From NCBI GenBank assembly GCA_013288385.1, contig JABDBZ010000011.1, positions 1-39,473 of the forward strand: 39,473 nucleotides of DNA. Direction: 5' to 3'. A program made the position numbers and the translations under genes. Positions 25,602-32,866 of the stretch are shown in pieces. Positions within the stretch are counted from its first letter, which is position 1. The number at the start of each line of letters is the position of its first letter. The stretch comes from Bacteroidota bacterium. GTDB taxonomy: Bacteria; Bacteroidota; Bacteroidia; B-17B0; Aurantibacillaceae. Below the pieces are notes generated by a model. It was not told where the DNA came from, made no database searches, and saw nothing but the letters and a program-made list of their open reading frames with translations.

Positions 25602-26093
25602 TTAAGGATGAGGTTCATGTGGCGGCGGACCATGTTCTGGCCTAACCATGTTTTTTAAAATATCACCGATGATCTCATCAAAATGTTTTTTCTGATTGTC
25701 ATCACATAATTTCCTTACTTCTTTAAAATGATCAAAAGTCACAACTTCAATTGCTTTTTGATTTGCAGCAATAGATGACGCTAAACTATCGGCCATTTTT
25801 TGATCGGGTTGCTCTTGTTTTAAAAGATCGAAATAATTTGTGCGAATTTCTTTTCCTTTGTCTTTCAATTCTCGCATGGCAGATTGATGCGCTTCTTTCA
25901 ATTTATCAAATTTCTGAATTTGTTCAGGAGTAAATTTTAATTCTTCAATAATCATTTTAGCAGGACCACCTTCTCCAAATCGTGGAGGAGGCAAATGATT
26001 AGGTTTACGCCAGGTATTTACTAAAAGTAAAATATTTAGAATGGCTAAAATACCAACGCTCCATTTCAAAATCGACATATTTCTGTTTTCCAT
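25602..26093 (-). CDS. Spy/CpxP-like periplasmic (heavy-metal-resistance type) protein
   Basis: A 163-residue protein with an N-terminal membrane anchor (ILKWSVGILAILNILLLVNTW), then PPPRFGEGGPAKMIIEELKFTPEQIQKFDKLKEAHQSAMRELKDKGKEI. The rest is a long helical hairpin, and it ends HGPPPHEPHP, a His/Pro-rich tail that could bind metal. 'L.FTPEQIQ.FD.LKE.H' is the LTxxQ-like motif of Spy/CpxP and of the CnrX/ZraP metal sensors. The frame is open from 26174, but the ATG at 26093 lies 1 base after the previous stop and is preferred. It could be a chaperone or a sensor for the sigma/anti-sigma pair. Confidence 0.78.
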   Translation of the reverse strand: MENRNMSILKWSVGILAILNILLLVNTWRKPNHLPPPRFGEGGPAKMIIEELKFTPEQIQKFDKLKEAHQSAMRELKDKGKEIRTNYFDLLKQEQPDQKMADSLASSIAANQKAIEVVTFDHFKEVRKLCDDNQKKHFDEIIGDILKNMVRPEHGPPPHEPHP

Positions 26094-26094
26094 C

Positions 26095-26397
26095 TTAATA
26101 AGTATATGTTGTAGCGTTATTAAAATATTTTTCAGCGCTCGCAGTTTTCTCGTCACTGTTCTTTTCTTTAACAAAATTAGTTTTCACAAGAGAAAGCACA
26201 TTGCACATAATAATTAAGGAAACAAAACCGGCAAGAAACCATCTAAGAGTCGAATTTTCGTGAACAGAATGTTCTTTCTTGAAATTACCCGATCTCACCT
26301 TTGCAATTGCTTGTTCAAACAAAAAAGGAGAAGGTTCAGCTTTATGCATTCCTTTTGTGCTCTCCAAAATTTCATCTATCCACTTTTCTTGTTTCAT
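26095..26397 (-). CDS. Small single-pass membrane protein, probable anti-sigma factor
   Basis: A 100-residue protein with a cytoplasmic N-terminal part (EKWIDEILESTKGMHKAEPSPFLFEQAIAKV), one membrane segment (LRWFLAGFVSLIIMCNVLSLV, about 50-70), and a short outer tail. The N-terminal pattern 'W.DEIL.S..G...AEPSPFLF..I..K' is common in small proteins encoded next to ECF sigma factors in Bacteroidetes. No zinc-binding ZAS motif (HxxxCxxC) is present. The gene lies 24 bases after the sigma gene and 1 base before the Spy-like gene. An anti-sigma role is inferred from position and topology. Confidence 0.7.
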   Translation of the reverse strand: MKQEKWIDEILESTKGMHKAEPSPFLFEQAIAKVRSGNFKKEHSVHENSTLRWFLAGFVSLIIMCNVLSLVKTNFVKEKNSDEKTASAEKYFNNATTYTY

Positions 26398-26421
26398 TTT
26401 TATATTAGACGTTAATAGTTA

Positions 26422-26892
26422 TTAAATCCCTCGTTTTTTATATAGATCTCCTAATTTTTCTCGTAAAGTCGTTTTTGCTCGCTGGATAAGAGATTCAATA
26501 GCTTTTGGACTCAGATTCATAATTGCGGCTATCTCTTTTTGAGAAAGTTCTTCCACATGAAATAAAATAAAAGCAGTTTTTTGATTTTCCGACAAAAGAT
26601 CTATGGCTTCAAATAAAATGCGCGCATTTTCCTTTTTTTCGAGCAAAATTCCGGGATGATCAAAATGACCTTTATCAAAATTTACTTCGCTTGTTTCTTT
26701 ATGAAACAAACTTGTCATAAAACCAAAACGTTTTTTACGATTCTTCTTTCTTAAAAAGTCGAGACTTTTATTTACCGTGATACGATAGATCCAAGTTGAA
26801 AGAGAAGACTCCTGTTTAAATTTCTCGAGCGAATGAAATACTTCTATAAAGACTTCCTGAGTTAAGTCTTCCGCATCTTCTTTATTTTGCAC
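26422..26892 (-). CDS. ECF sigma factor (start codon uncertain; frame extends to 27000)
   Basis: RNA polymerase sigma factor of the ECF type. From the GTG at 26892 it has 156 residues: sigma2 (NKEDAEDLTQEVFIEVFHSLEKFKQESSLSTWIYRITVNKSLDFLRKK) and sigma4 (IDLLSENQKTAFILFHVEELSQKEIAAIMNLSPKAIESLIQRAKTTLREKL). The homology clearly continues upstream in frame (FKEIVDANRIRVYNAAISF), covering the first helices of sigma2, but the frame has no ATG, GTG or TTG there. An in-frame ATG at 27009 is followed by AAC and then a TAA (27003-27001). So the start is a rare codon (CTG 26973, ATT 27000), or codon 3 is a nonsense mutation or sequencing error. It heads the anti-sigma, Spy, MbnP, peroxidase, YHYH cluster. 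Confidence 0.85.
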   Translation of the reverse strand: MQNKEDAEDLTQEVFIEVFHSLEKFKQESSLSTWIYRITVNKSLDFLRKKNRKKRFGFMTSLFHKETSEVNFDKGHFDHPGILLEKKENARILFEAIDLLSENQKTAFILFHVEELSQKEIAAIMNLSPKAIESLIQRAKTTLREKLGDLYKKRGI

Positions 26893-27089
26893 AAAAGAAA
26901 TAGCGGCATTGTAAACACGAATACGATTTGCGTCTACAATTTCTTTAAAGGATATTTCGGGGTTGTGTTCCAGTTTATCGCAAATTTGATTGCAATAAAT
27001 TTAGTTCATTTTTAGTGGAAAAAAGAACTCTTAAAGAACTAAAACAATGATCTTGCAAGTTGAATTAGAAAAAATGGTTTTACTTCCCC

Positions 27090-27243
27090 TCCTCCGTCAG
27101 CGAGCTGACACCTCCTCCAGGAGGAGGATAGTCCTTCGAATGAGATTATTCTTTTTAAAATCTTTTCAGTTCTCATAAGTGTGAAGTTAGGCGTTAACCT
27201 TATCCTCCCTTGGGGGAGGAGGTGTCCGCAAGGACGAAGGAGG
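27090..27243. repeat. Large inverted pair of GA-rich repeats, family C
   Basis: ctcctccgtcagcgagctga (27090), continuing cacctcctccaggaggagga to 27128, is inverted with respect to tcctcccttgggggaggagg (27202), continuing tgtccgcaaggacgaaggagga to 27243. Each copy is itself partly palindromic, and together they could form a long stem around 73 bases. The gap between the sigma gene and 27538 holds no credible gene; short ORFs in 27187-27526 on both strands are mutually overlapping and unconvincing. Confidence 0.75.
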
Positions 27244-27470
27244 AAAACTAAAACACAATTTGTTTATCAATAAAATTATGTCCCGAAATAATTCTAATGA
27301 AAAACCACTTAACTTGAATTCCGCGTGAGTGATTGTAATGGAAATCCTTTTTGCTGTCTCTTTGCAAAAAGATTGGAATGAAAAGCACGACCCTGCCCAA
27401 AATGTTATTAGAAATAAAATTTTATTGCGGGGACACGCCCAATTTAAAAATCTACTTCTCAAGTCTTATA

Positions 27471-27516
27471 CTTCGACTGAGTTTAAACTGAGCGAAGACG
27501 AAGTTCTCAGGATGAC
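27471..27516. repeat. Intergenic palindrome, family B
   Basis: cttcgactgag, a spacer tttaaa, ctgagcgaagacgaag and then ttctcaggatgac. The arms cttcg.ct.ag and ct.ag.cgaag pair. The same arrangement occurs inside the PDH E2 gene at 29289-29333, and single arms occur at 28358 and 22323. The element sits 23 bases from the end of the enoyl-CoA hydratase gene. Confidence 0.75.
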
Positions 27517-27538
27517 TTTCGAATAGCTGCTCAAAGTT

Positions 27539-28297
27539 TTAAGCCTTCGCTTTAAACTTATTAATAGCATTAATTGTAAACTCAGACAGAACCAATTTAC
27601 CGCTCATACCTGCACGTTCAATTAAAAGTTTGTCCCAATTTTCTGTTCCTTCCCACATTACTTTTTTGAGCATCGCCATGGCTTCAGGATTACTCGAAGC
27701 TAATTTTGTTGCAAGAGCATCAATACTCTTATCCATCTCAGCAGCAGTTTCAAACAACTCTGCATACAAACCTTTTTCTTTTGCCCATTGCGCAGTTTGC
27801 CATTCGGTTGCATTAATAGTTAACTGACAAAAAGCAGATGTACCAACTTTTCGTTCAACAGCAGGACCAACTACAAAGGGGCCAATACCAACTGCTAACT
27901 CGCTTAATTTAATTGACGCTTCTTTTGTTGCAAAAGTATAATCGGCCGCAGAGGCAATACCCACACCGCCTCCCACTGCTTTACCTTGTACGCGGGCAAT
28001 TACAAATTTAGGTGCTTTGCGCATGGCATTAATGACTGCTGCAAAACCTGAGAAAAATTTTAATCCGGTATCTAAATCTTTTATTGCAATTAATTCATCA
28101 AAACTCGCGCCGGCACAAAAAGCCTTTTCACCTTCACTTTGCAAAACAATAACTTTTACGTGATTATCTTTTCCTAATTTCTCAACCTCAGCAGCTAAAT
28201 TATTTAATTGTGTTCCGGGCATAGAATTACTTTGCGGATGAAAAAAAGTGATTACTCCAATTCCGTTTTTTATTTCTGATTTTACAAATGCTTCCAT
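27539..28297 (-). CDS. Enoyl-CoA hydratase/isomerase family protein
   Basis: A 252-residue crotonase-fold protein. Oxyanion-hole segments are FCAGASFDELI (about residue 60-70) and VQGKAVGGGVGIASAADYTFAT (about 103-125). The region corresponding to the first catalytic Glu is KLSELAVGIGPFVVGP, which keeps Glu; the GAGG turn of true hydratases is replaced by GPFVVG and a second catalytic Glu is not obvious. Candidates are methylglutaconyl-CoA hydratase or a PaaG-type isomerase; the exact substrate cannot be set. It lies downstream of the PDH E2 gene, separated by 96 bases with a family B repeat, so linkage to PDH is uncertain. Confidence 0.87.
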   Translation of the reverse strand: MEAFVKSEIKNGIGVITFFHPQSNSMPGTQLNNLAAEVEKLGKDNHVKVIVLQSEGEKAFCAGASFDELIAIKDLDTGLKFFSGFAAVINAMRKAPKFVIARVQGKAVGGGVGIASAADYTFATKEASIKLSELAVGIGPFVVGPAVERKVGTSAFCQLTINATEWQTAQWAKEKGLYAELFETAAEMDKSIDALATKLASSNPEAMAMLKKVMWEGTENWDKLLIERAGMSGKLVLSEFTINAINKFKAKA

Positions 28298-28357
28298 TTA
28301 TATTATTTATTTTCGACTTAAGTTTATTTTGAAAGAACTAATCTTATAGATGTCGTA

Positions 28358-28380
28358 CTTCGACTACGCTCAGGGTGACA
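28358..28380. repeat. Half-copy of family B repeat
   Basis: cttcgactacgctcagggtg followed by aca, a typical arm of the family B dispersed repeat, lies 14 bases beyond the end of the PDH E2 gene. Confidence 0.7.
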
Positions 28381-28393
28381 TTCGTAATAAAAC

Positions 28394-30025
28394 CTAAATC
28401 AACATCGTTATCGGATTCTCAATAAATATTTTCAACGTTTGTAAAAACGCAGCACCGGTTGCACCATCTACCGTACGGTGATCACAGGCTAAAGTCAATT
28501 TCATAACATTACCCGGAACAACTGCTCCATTTTTTACAACTGGCACTTGACGAATTGCACCAACAGATAAAATACAAGATTCCGGTGAATTAATAATAGA
28601 CGTAAACGATTCAATACCAAACATTCCTAAATTAGAAACGGTAAATGTATTTCCTTCCCAATCTGCCGGTTGTAATTTTTTATCTTTTGCACGTTTGCCT
28701 AAATCTTTTGCTTGCGCAGCAATTTGTGAAATCGATAATTGATCAGCGAAACGAATCACCGGAACCAATAATCCATCTTCAACCGCAACTGCCATCCCAA
28801 TATGAATATGATTATAAACTCTTACTTTATCGCCTAACCAACTTGTATTTACGCGCGGATGCTTGCGCAATGCAGCTGCACAGGCCTTTATGATTAAATC
28901 GTTGAACGATGTTTTTACTTCACTTACTTTATTAATTGCTTCACGACTTGTAATGGCATTATCCATATCCACTTCAATATTTAAAAAGAAATGTGGCGCA
29001 CCATTATAACTTTCTAATAAACGACGTGCAATTGTTTTACGCATTTGCGATGCCGGTTCATCCGTAAAACTTTCTACGCCTGCTACAAAATTTGATTTTC
29101 CATTTCCAACGCTACTACCTTTGAAATTCTCAATATCTATTTTTGTAATTCTTCCGTTATCACCGCTTCCTGTAACGCGACTAATATCAATTCCTTTTTC
29201 TTTTGCTAATGCTTTTGCAAGTGGAGATGCTTTGATACGACCTCCGGGATTAGTGTTAGATATCGCATTTGAAATATTGGTACTCTTCTCGACTGAGCTT
29301 GTGCTGAGCGGAGTCGAAGTACTCGAAGTGACATTTGTCTTACCTTCTCCTGTCTCTTGCTTCTTGATTCCAACTTGAGCATTTACAATTTCTAAAATAG
29401 CTTTAATATCTTCGCCGCCTTTTCCTAAAATAGCAATCACTGCATCAACGCCAACCGGCTTCCCTTCTGCAACTCCCTGATAAATTAAAACACCATCTTG
29501 AAATGATTCAAATTCCATTGTCGCTTTATCAGTTGCAATATCTGCTAACAATTCACCACTCTTTACTTTATCCCCAACTTTTTTATGCCATTTTTCTATA
29601 GTGCCTTCGGTCATTGTATCACTTAACTTCGGCATACGAACAACTTCAACTCCGGGAGGAAGCTTCTGGTTTGAGGTTTGAGGTTCTGTGTTTGAAGTTT
29701 CCTGCTTTGGGATAGCAACTGTTTCCTGACTACTGCCTCCTGTAGATTTCTTCGCTTCTTCCGCCAGAATAGTTTTAATATCTTCTCCTTCTTTTCCTAA
29801 TACAGCAATAATTGCATCAACAGGCACTGCTTGTTTTTCGGGAATACCAATGTGTAACAATACACCATCTTGAAATGATTCAAATTCCATTGTGGCTTTG
29901 TCGGTTTCAATATCCGCTAACAGATCACCACTTTTAACTTTATCTCCCACTTTTTTGTGCCACTTTGCAACGGTTCCTTCCGTCATGGTATCACTTAGTT
30001 TGGGCATTCTTACAATTTCAGCCAT
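28394..30025 (-). CDS. pdhC: Pyruvate dehydrogenase E2, dihydrolipoamide acetyltransferase
   Basis: A 543-residue E2 core of the PDH complex that transfers acetyl groups from lipoyl to CoA. It has two lipoyl domains (about 1-76 and 123-200), each with the lipoylated Lys in TDKATMEFES. A peripheral-subunit-binding domain follows (about 262-300; KASPLAKALAKEKGIDISRVTGSGDNGRIT), then the catalytic domain (about 315-543) with ACDHRTVDGATGAAFLQTL (His about 513). The ATG at 30025 is preferred to the upstream TTG. Both linkers are unusual: linker 1 (about 107-119, TSNTEPQTSNQK) and linker 2 (about 230-245, SSTSTPLSTSSVEKS) are encoded by words of the intergenic repeats of this genome. The E1-alpha gene is upstream with a four-helix-bundle gene in between; E1-beta is not in the window. 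Confidence 0.95.
   Translation of the reverse strand: MAEIVRMPKLSDTMTEGTVAKWHKKVGDKVKSGDLLADIETDKATMEFESFQDGVLLHIGIPEKQAVPVDAIIAVLGKEGEDIKTILAEEAKKSTGGSSQETVAIPKQETSNTEPQTSNQKLPPGVEVVRMPKLSDTMTEGTIEKWHKKVGDKVKSGELLADIATDKATMEFESFQDGVLIYQGVAEGKPVGVDAVIAILGKGGEDIKAILEIVNAQVGIKKQETGEGKTNVTSSTSTPLSTSSVEKSTNISNAISNTNPGGRIKASPLAKALAKEKGIDISRVTGSGDNGRITKIDIENFKGSSVGNGKSNFVAGVESFTDEPASQMRKTIARRLLESYNGAPHFFLNIEVDMDNAITSREAINKVSEVKTSFNDLIIKACAAALRKHPRVNTSWLGDKVRVYNHIHIGMAVAVEDGLLVPVIRFADQLSISQIAAQAKDLGKRAKDKKLQPADWEGNTFTVSNLGMFGIESFTSIINSPESCILSVGAIRQVPVVKNGAVVPGNVMKLTLACDHRTVDGATGAAFLQTLKIFIENPITMLI
29289..29333. repeat. Family B palindrome inside the PDH E2 coding region
   Basis: tcgactgag, a 6-base spacer with ttgtg, then ctgagcggagtcgaagtact, followed by cgaagtgaca, is the same arrangement as the intergenic copy at 27471-27516. 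It is read in frame on the minus strand as the Ser/Thr-rich linker between lipoyl domain 2 and the E3-binding domain. It has 45 bases and keeps the frame open. Confidence 0.72.
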
Positions 30026-30041
30026 CAGCAAAAAAGTTTTT

Positions 30042-30455
30042 AATTTTGAGTTTTTAATTTTGAGTTATATTCGATTGCGAAGTCTTTACGATCTTAGTTA
30101 AGATCCTCACTAATTCATCACAATCGCTTCTATGCTTTTTTAAATCTACTTTATAATATTTTGTTTCGTCTAATAATCTTAACCAATATAATGTTTCTCT
30201 CGCCTCTTTACTAGCGATACTCATTTTACTAATAAAATCACGTTTGGATTGGCCTGCGGCGCCTTCTTGAACGTTAGCACCAATACTTGTAGCACTTCTT
30301 AAAACTTGTTTAAGCATTGTTGAATCATTTGTTTTAGCCAGATCTCTATACATATTTACAATAGAAACAGCAAAATCAAAAGACTTTTTTTGAATTATAC
30401 TTTCTTTATGAGCAACTAATGGTTCCACCTAATTAAAAACTAAAAACTCAAAATT
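30042..30455. repeat. 14-bp perfect inverted repeats flanking the S23-like gene
   Basis: aattttgagttttt at 30042-30055 is the exact inverse of aaaaactcaaaatt at 30442-30455. The left side carries a second partial copy (30056-30066). The enclosed 386 bases hold only the four-helix-bundle gene. The words are also related to those of the tandem repeats at 20137-20310. Confidence 0.65.
30054..30428 (-). CDS. Four-helix-bundle protein (23S rRNA intervening-sequence / S23 family)
   Basis: A 124-residue all-helical protein. The core IIQKKSFDFAVSIVNMYRDL, LKQVLRSATSIGANVQEGAAGQSKRDFISKMSIASKEARETLYWLRLL is the standard pattern of the 'four helix bundle' (S23/IVP, Avd-like) family, which occurs inside 23S rRNA intervening sequences, beside diversity-generating retroelements, and as scattered single genes. 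No reverse transcriptase or variable gene is near. It starts with GTG at 30428; no ATG lies upstream in frame before the core. It separates the PDH E1-alpha and E2 genes and is flanked by perfect inverted repeats, so it looks like an inserted unit. Cellular role unknown. Confidence 0.85.
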   Translation of the reverse strand: MEPLVAHKESIIQKKSFDFAVSIVNMYRDLAKTNDSTMLKQVLRSATSIGANVQEGAAGQSKRDFISKMSIASKEARETLYWLRLLDETKYYKVDLKKHRSDCDELVRILTKIVKTSQSNITQN

Positions 30456-30460
30456 CAACA

Positions 30461-31474
30461 TTATTCTATTATGAACGGGTAATTCGGTTCGGCATAAACA
30501 TCTTTGTATAATTCTGAAGGATCGGGTAACGGACTATCTTCAGCAAATTTTACAGACTCATTTACGATTGCTTTTATTTTTTCTTCCATCGCTTCGATAC
30601 CTGCATCATCAATCCATTTATTTTCTTTCATGGTGTCCAATACTTTTTCAATTGGATCTTGTTTTTGATATTCCTTTACTTCATCTTTTGTGCGGTATGT
30701 TTGCGCATCACTCATGCTATGACCTTTGTAACGATATGTTTTCATTTCTAAAAAAGTTGGGCCATCTCCTCTTCTCGCTCTGTCAACCGCTTCTTCCATA
30801 GCTTCATGAACAGCTTCAACAGTCAACCCATCAACCGGTTTACTTGGCATATCATATGCTAAACCCAATTTCCAAAGTTCATGCACGTTACTTGTTCTCT
30901 CTACAGAAGTTCCCATCGCATACATGTTATTTTCTACGATAAATATTACAGGCAATTTCCAAGTCATAGCCATATTGAATGCTTCGTGCAAAGCACCCTG
31001 ACGAACAGCACCATCACCCATTGAGCACACGCAAACATTTGTTGTGCCCAAATATTTTTCAGCAAATGCAATTCCGGCACCTAAAGGAATTTGTCCACCC
31101 ACGATACCGTGACCACCAACAAAATTATGTTCTTTGCTAAACATATGCATCGAACCACCTTTGCCTTTACTGCACCCTGTGCTCTTCGCGTACATTTCAG
31201 CCATTACATATTTCGGATGTAAACCCAAACCGATAGGATGCGCATGATCACGATATGCAGTAATATGTTTATCATCTTTTTTAGTTGCGCTTACAGTTCC
31301 AGCAACAATAGCTTCCTGACCAATATACAAATGGCAAAAACCTTTTATTTTTTGCTGAACATAAACTTGTCCGGTTTTTTCTTCAAAACGACGCATCAAC
31401 AACATCGATTCGTACCATTTGAAGTATTGTTCTTTTGTGAACTTTAATTTTTTTTCTGTTAACGTTTTAGCCAT
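30461..31474 (-). CDS. pdhA: Pyruvate dehydrogenase E1 component, alpha subunit
   Basis: A 337-residue alpha subunit of the heterotetrameric, TPP-dependent E1, which decarboxylates pyruvate and acetylates the E2 lipoyl group. It shows YESMLLMRRFEEKTGQVY, GFCHLYIGQEAIVAGT, YRDHAHPIGLG, GKGGSMHMFSKEHNFVGGHGIVGGQIPLGAG, and the TPP motif GDGAVRQGALHEAFNMAMTW to IVENN. The phosphorylation-loop-like region KTYRYKGHSMSDAQTYR is conserved as in all alpha subunits. The branched-chain E1 is a less likely alternative given the F.GGHGIVG pattern. The beta subunit is not next to it. A good promoter (31497-31528) lies upstream. Confidence 0.95.
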   Translation of the reverse strand: MAKTLTEKKLKFTKEQYFKWYESMLLMRRFEEKTGQVYVQQKIKGFCHLYIGQEAIVAGTVSATKKDDKHITAYRDHAHPIGLGLHPKYVMAEMYAKSTGCSKGKGGSMHMFSKEHNFVGGHGIVGGQIPLGAGIAFAEKYLGTTNVCVCSMGDGAVRQGALHEAFNMAMTWKLPVIFIVENNMYAMGTSVERTSNVHELWKLGLAYDMPSKPVDGLTVEAVHEAMEEAVDRARRGDGPTFLEMKTYRYKGHSMSDAQTYRTKDEVKEYQKQDPIEKVLDTMKENKWIDDAGIEAMEEKIKAIVNESVKFAEDSPLPDPSELYKDVYAEPNYPFIIE

Positions 31475-31496
31475 GAGCTAAGGGTTTTATAAGCAA

Positions 31497-31528
31497 CAAA
31501 TTTAACAGAAAATCTGATAAAATGGCAA
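31497..31528 (-). promoter_or_regulatory. Bacteroidetes-type promoter of pdhA
   Basis: On the minus strand, TTG (31528-31526) is followed after 21 bases by TAAATTTG (31504-31497), a perfect TAnnTTTG. Transcription would start near 31490, about 16 bases before the ATG at 31474. Confidence 0.66.
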
Positions 31529-31691
31529 TAAAAATGCGCGTATTCGTGACTCTACTAAACTTTAAATACTTGGTTTTTAGAGCCTTTTGTATAGCGTTGG
31601 TCAAATAAACGGAGTATTGAACGTTGTTTCTGTTTACAAGTTTTTCTGGCTGATCTTTTGCATGCCTCATTAATTCGGAATTTTAGAAACA

Positions 31692-32723
31692 ATGGAATTT
31701 ATTTATCAGCCCTTTTTATTGGAATACAAGTATCCTTTTGGTGTTTCATCAAATACAAGAACTCATACACAAACTGTATTTACAAAAATTTCTTGGGAAG
31801 GATTTCATGGTTACGGCGAAGCTTGTCTGCCACCCTATTTAGGAGAAACATTGGAGAATACTATTCATCTTTTTGAAAAAGCAAAACTTATTCTGAAAAA
31901 GCAAACGTACCCTTGTTCTATTGCTGAAATAATTTTGGAGATAGATGAACTGGGTGAAAACAACAACGCGGCCAAAGCGGCTATTGATATTGCATTGCAT
32001 GATCTCAAAGGAAAAATTGAAAATAAATCGGTTCAACAATTATATAAATTACAAAAAAAAGAATCTGCTTTTACTTCATGTACAATTGGAATTGACACTG
32101 AAGAAAATATTAAGCAAAAAATATTTGACGCATCCGATTTTACAATTTTAAAAATAAAAGCGGGAACAAAAGATGATAAAGCGTTGATTAATTTAATTAG
32201 AAAATATACCAACAAACCTTTATTTGTAGATGTAAATCAAGGTTGGACAGATAAATATTTCGCTTTAGATATGCTTGGATGGTTTAAAGAAAAAGGAGTT
32301 GTATTGGTTGAACAGCCTTTGCCAGTCAATCAACTCGACGATATGGCCTGGATTACTTCAAACAATATTTTACCAACCATTGCAGATGAAAATGTAAAAC
32401 GTTTAAAAGATATTTCAAAAATTAAAGATGCATTTACAGGAATCAATATTAAACTCATGAAATGTACAGGTATTAAAGAAGCCTTTGAAATGATTGAGTT
32501 AGCAAAAGAATTAGATCTGAAAATATTTTTAGGTTGTATGGCCGAAAGTTCGTGCGGCACTTCAGCAATGGCACAGTTAATGGACTGCGCAGATTATATT
32601 GATTTGGATGCGCCACATTTATTGAAGAACGATCCGTTTAGTGGGGTAAGATATGAAAAGGGAAAAATCATTTTGGATGAGTTGCCGGGGATTGGAGCTA
32701 ATCCTAAAGAAAAATTATTTTAA
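31692..32723 (+). CDS. Dipeptide epimerase (L-Ala-D/L-Glu epimerase-like, enolase superfamily)
   Basis: A 343-residue member of the muconate lactonising enzyme subgroup. The catalytic Lys pair is in LKIKAG (KxK, about 151-155) and NIKLMKCTG (second Lys, about 255). Metal ligands are Asp in VDVNQGW (about 180), Glu in LVEQPL (about 207) and Asp in IADEN (about 231). The C-terminal DLDAPHLLKNDPF carries the DxD pattern that binds the dipeptide amino group in dipeptide epimerases. The family epimerises L-Ala-D-Glu from murein recycling or other dipeptides; the exact dipeptide is not certain. It is a single + strand gene with opposite-strand neighbours on both sides. Start: ATG at 31692. Confidence 0.9.
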   Translation: MEFIYQPFLLEYKYPFGVSSNTRTHTQTVFTKISWEGFHGYGEACLPPYLGETLENTIHLFEKAKLILKKQTYPCSIAEIILEIDELGENNNAAKAAIDIALHDLKGKIENKSVQQLYKLQKKESAFTSCTIGIDTEENIKQKIFDASDFTILKIKAGTKDDKALINLIRKYTNKPLFVDVNQGWTDKYFALDMLGWFKEKGVVLVEQPLPVNQLDDMAWITSNNILPTIADENVKRLKDISKIKDAFTGINIKLMKCTGIKEAFEMIELAKELDLKIFLGCMAESSCGTSAMAQLMDCADYIDLDAPHLLKNDPFSGVRYEKGKIILDELPGIGANPKEKLF

Positions 32724-32743
32724 CTTGAAATGTTGCGTTTAGT

Positions 32744-32858
32744 AACCGCAAAGAACGCAAAGGTTTACGCAAAGAACGCAGAGTCGTACAAAAAAGTTTA
32801 TTTCATTTGTGCTAAAATCCTCTGCGACCTTTGCGCCTTCTTTGTGCTCTTTGCGGTT
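32744..32858. repeat. Intergenic imperfect palindrome, family A (copy 2)
   Basis: The left arm has two tandem units (aaccgcaaagaacgcaaagg and acgcaaagaacgcagag). The right arm has the inverse units ctctgcgacctttgcgcctt and ctttgtgctctttgcggtt, ending 8 bases before the GNAT stop. It is longer than the copy at 15950-16022 and again lies between convergent genes, where it may also serve as a terminator. Confidence 0.8.
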
Positions 32859-32866
32859 AAATACGC

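Noticed and set aside
27187..27526. Two overlapping short ORFs (91 residues on -, 65 on +)
   Set aside because: They overlap each other on opposite strands, run into the repeats at 27202-27243 and 27471-27516, have no start signal, and no recognisable domain.
30054..30428. Diversity-generating retroelement accessory gene (Avd)
   Set aside because: The fold family is shared, but no reverse transcriptase, template repeat or variable C-type lectin gene is visible nearby.
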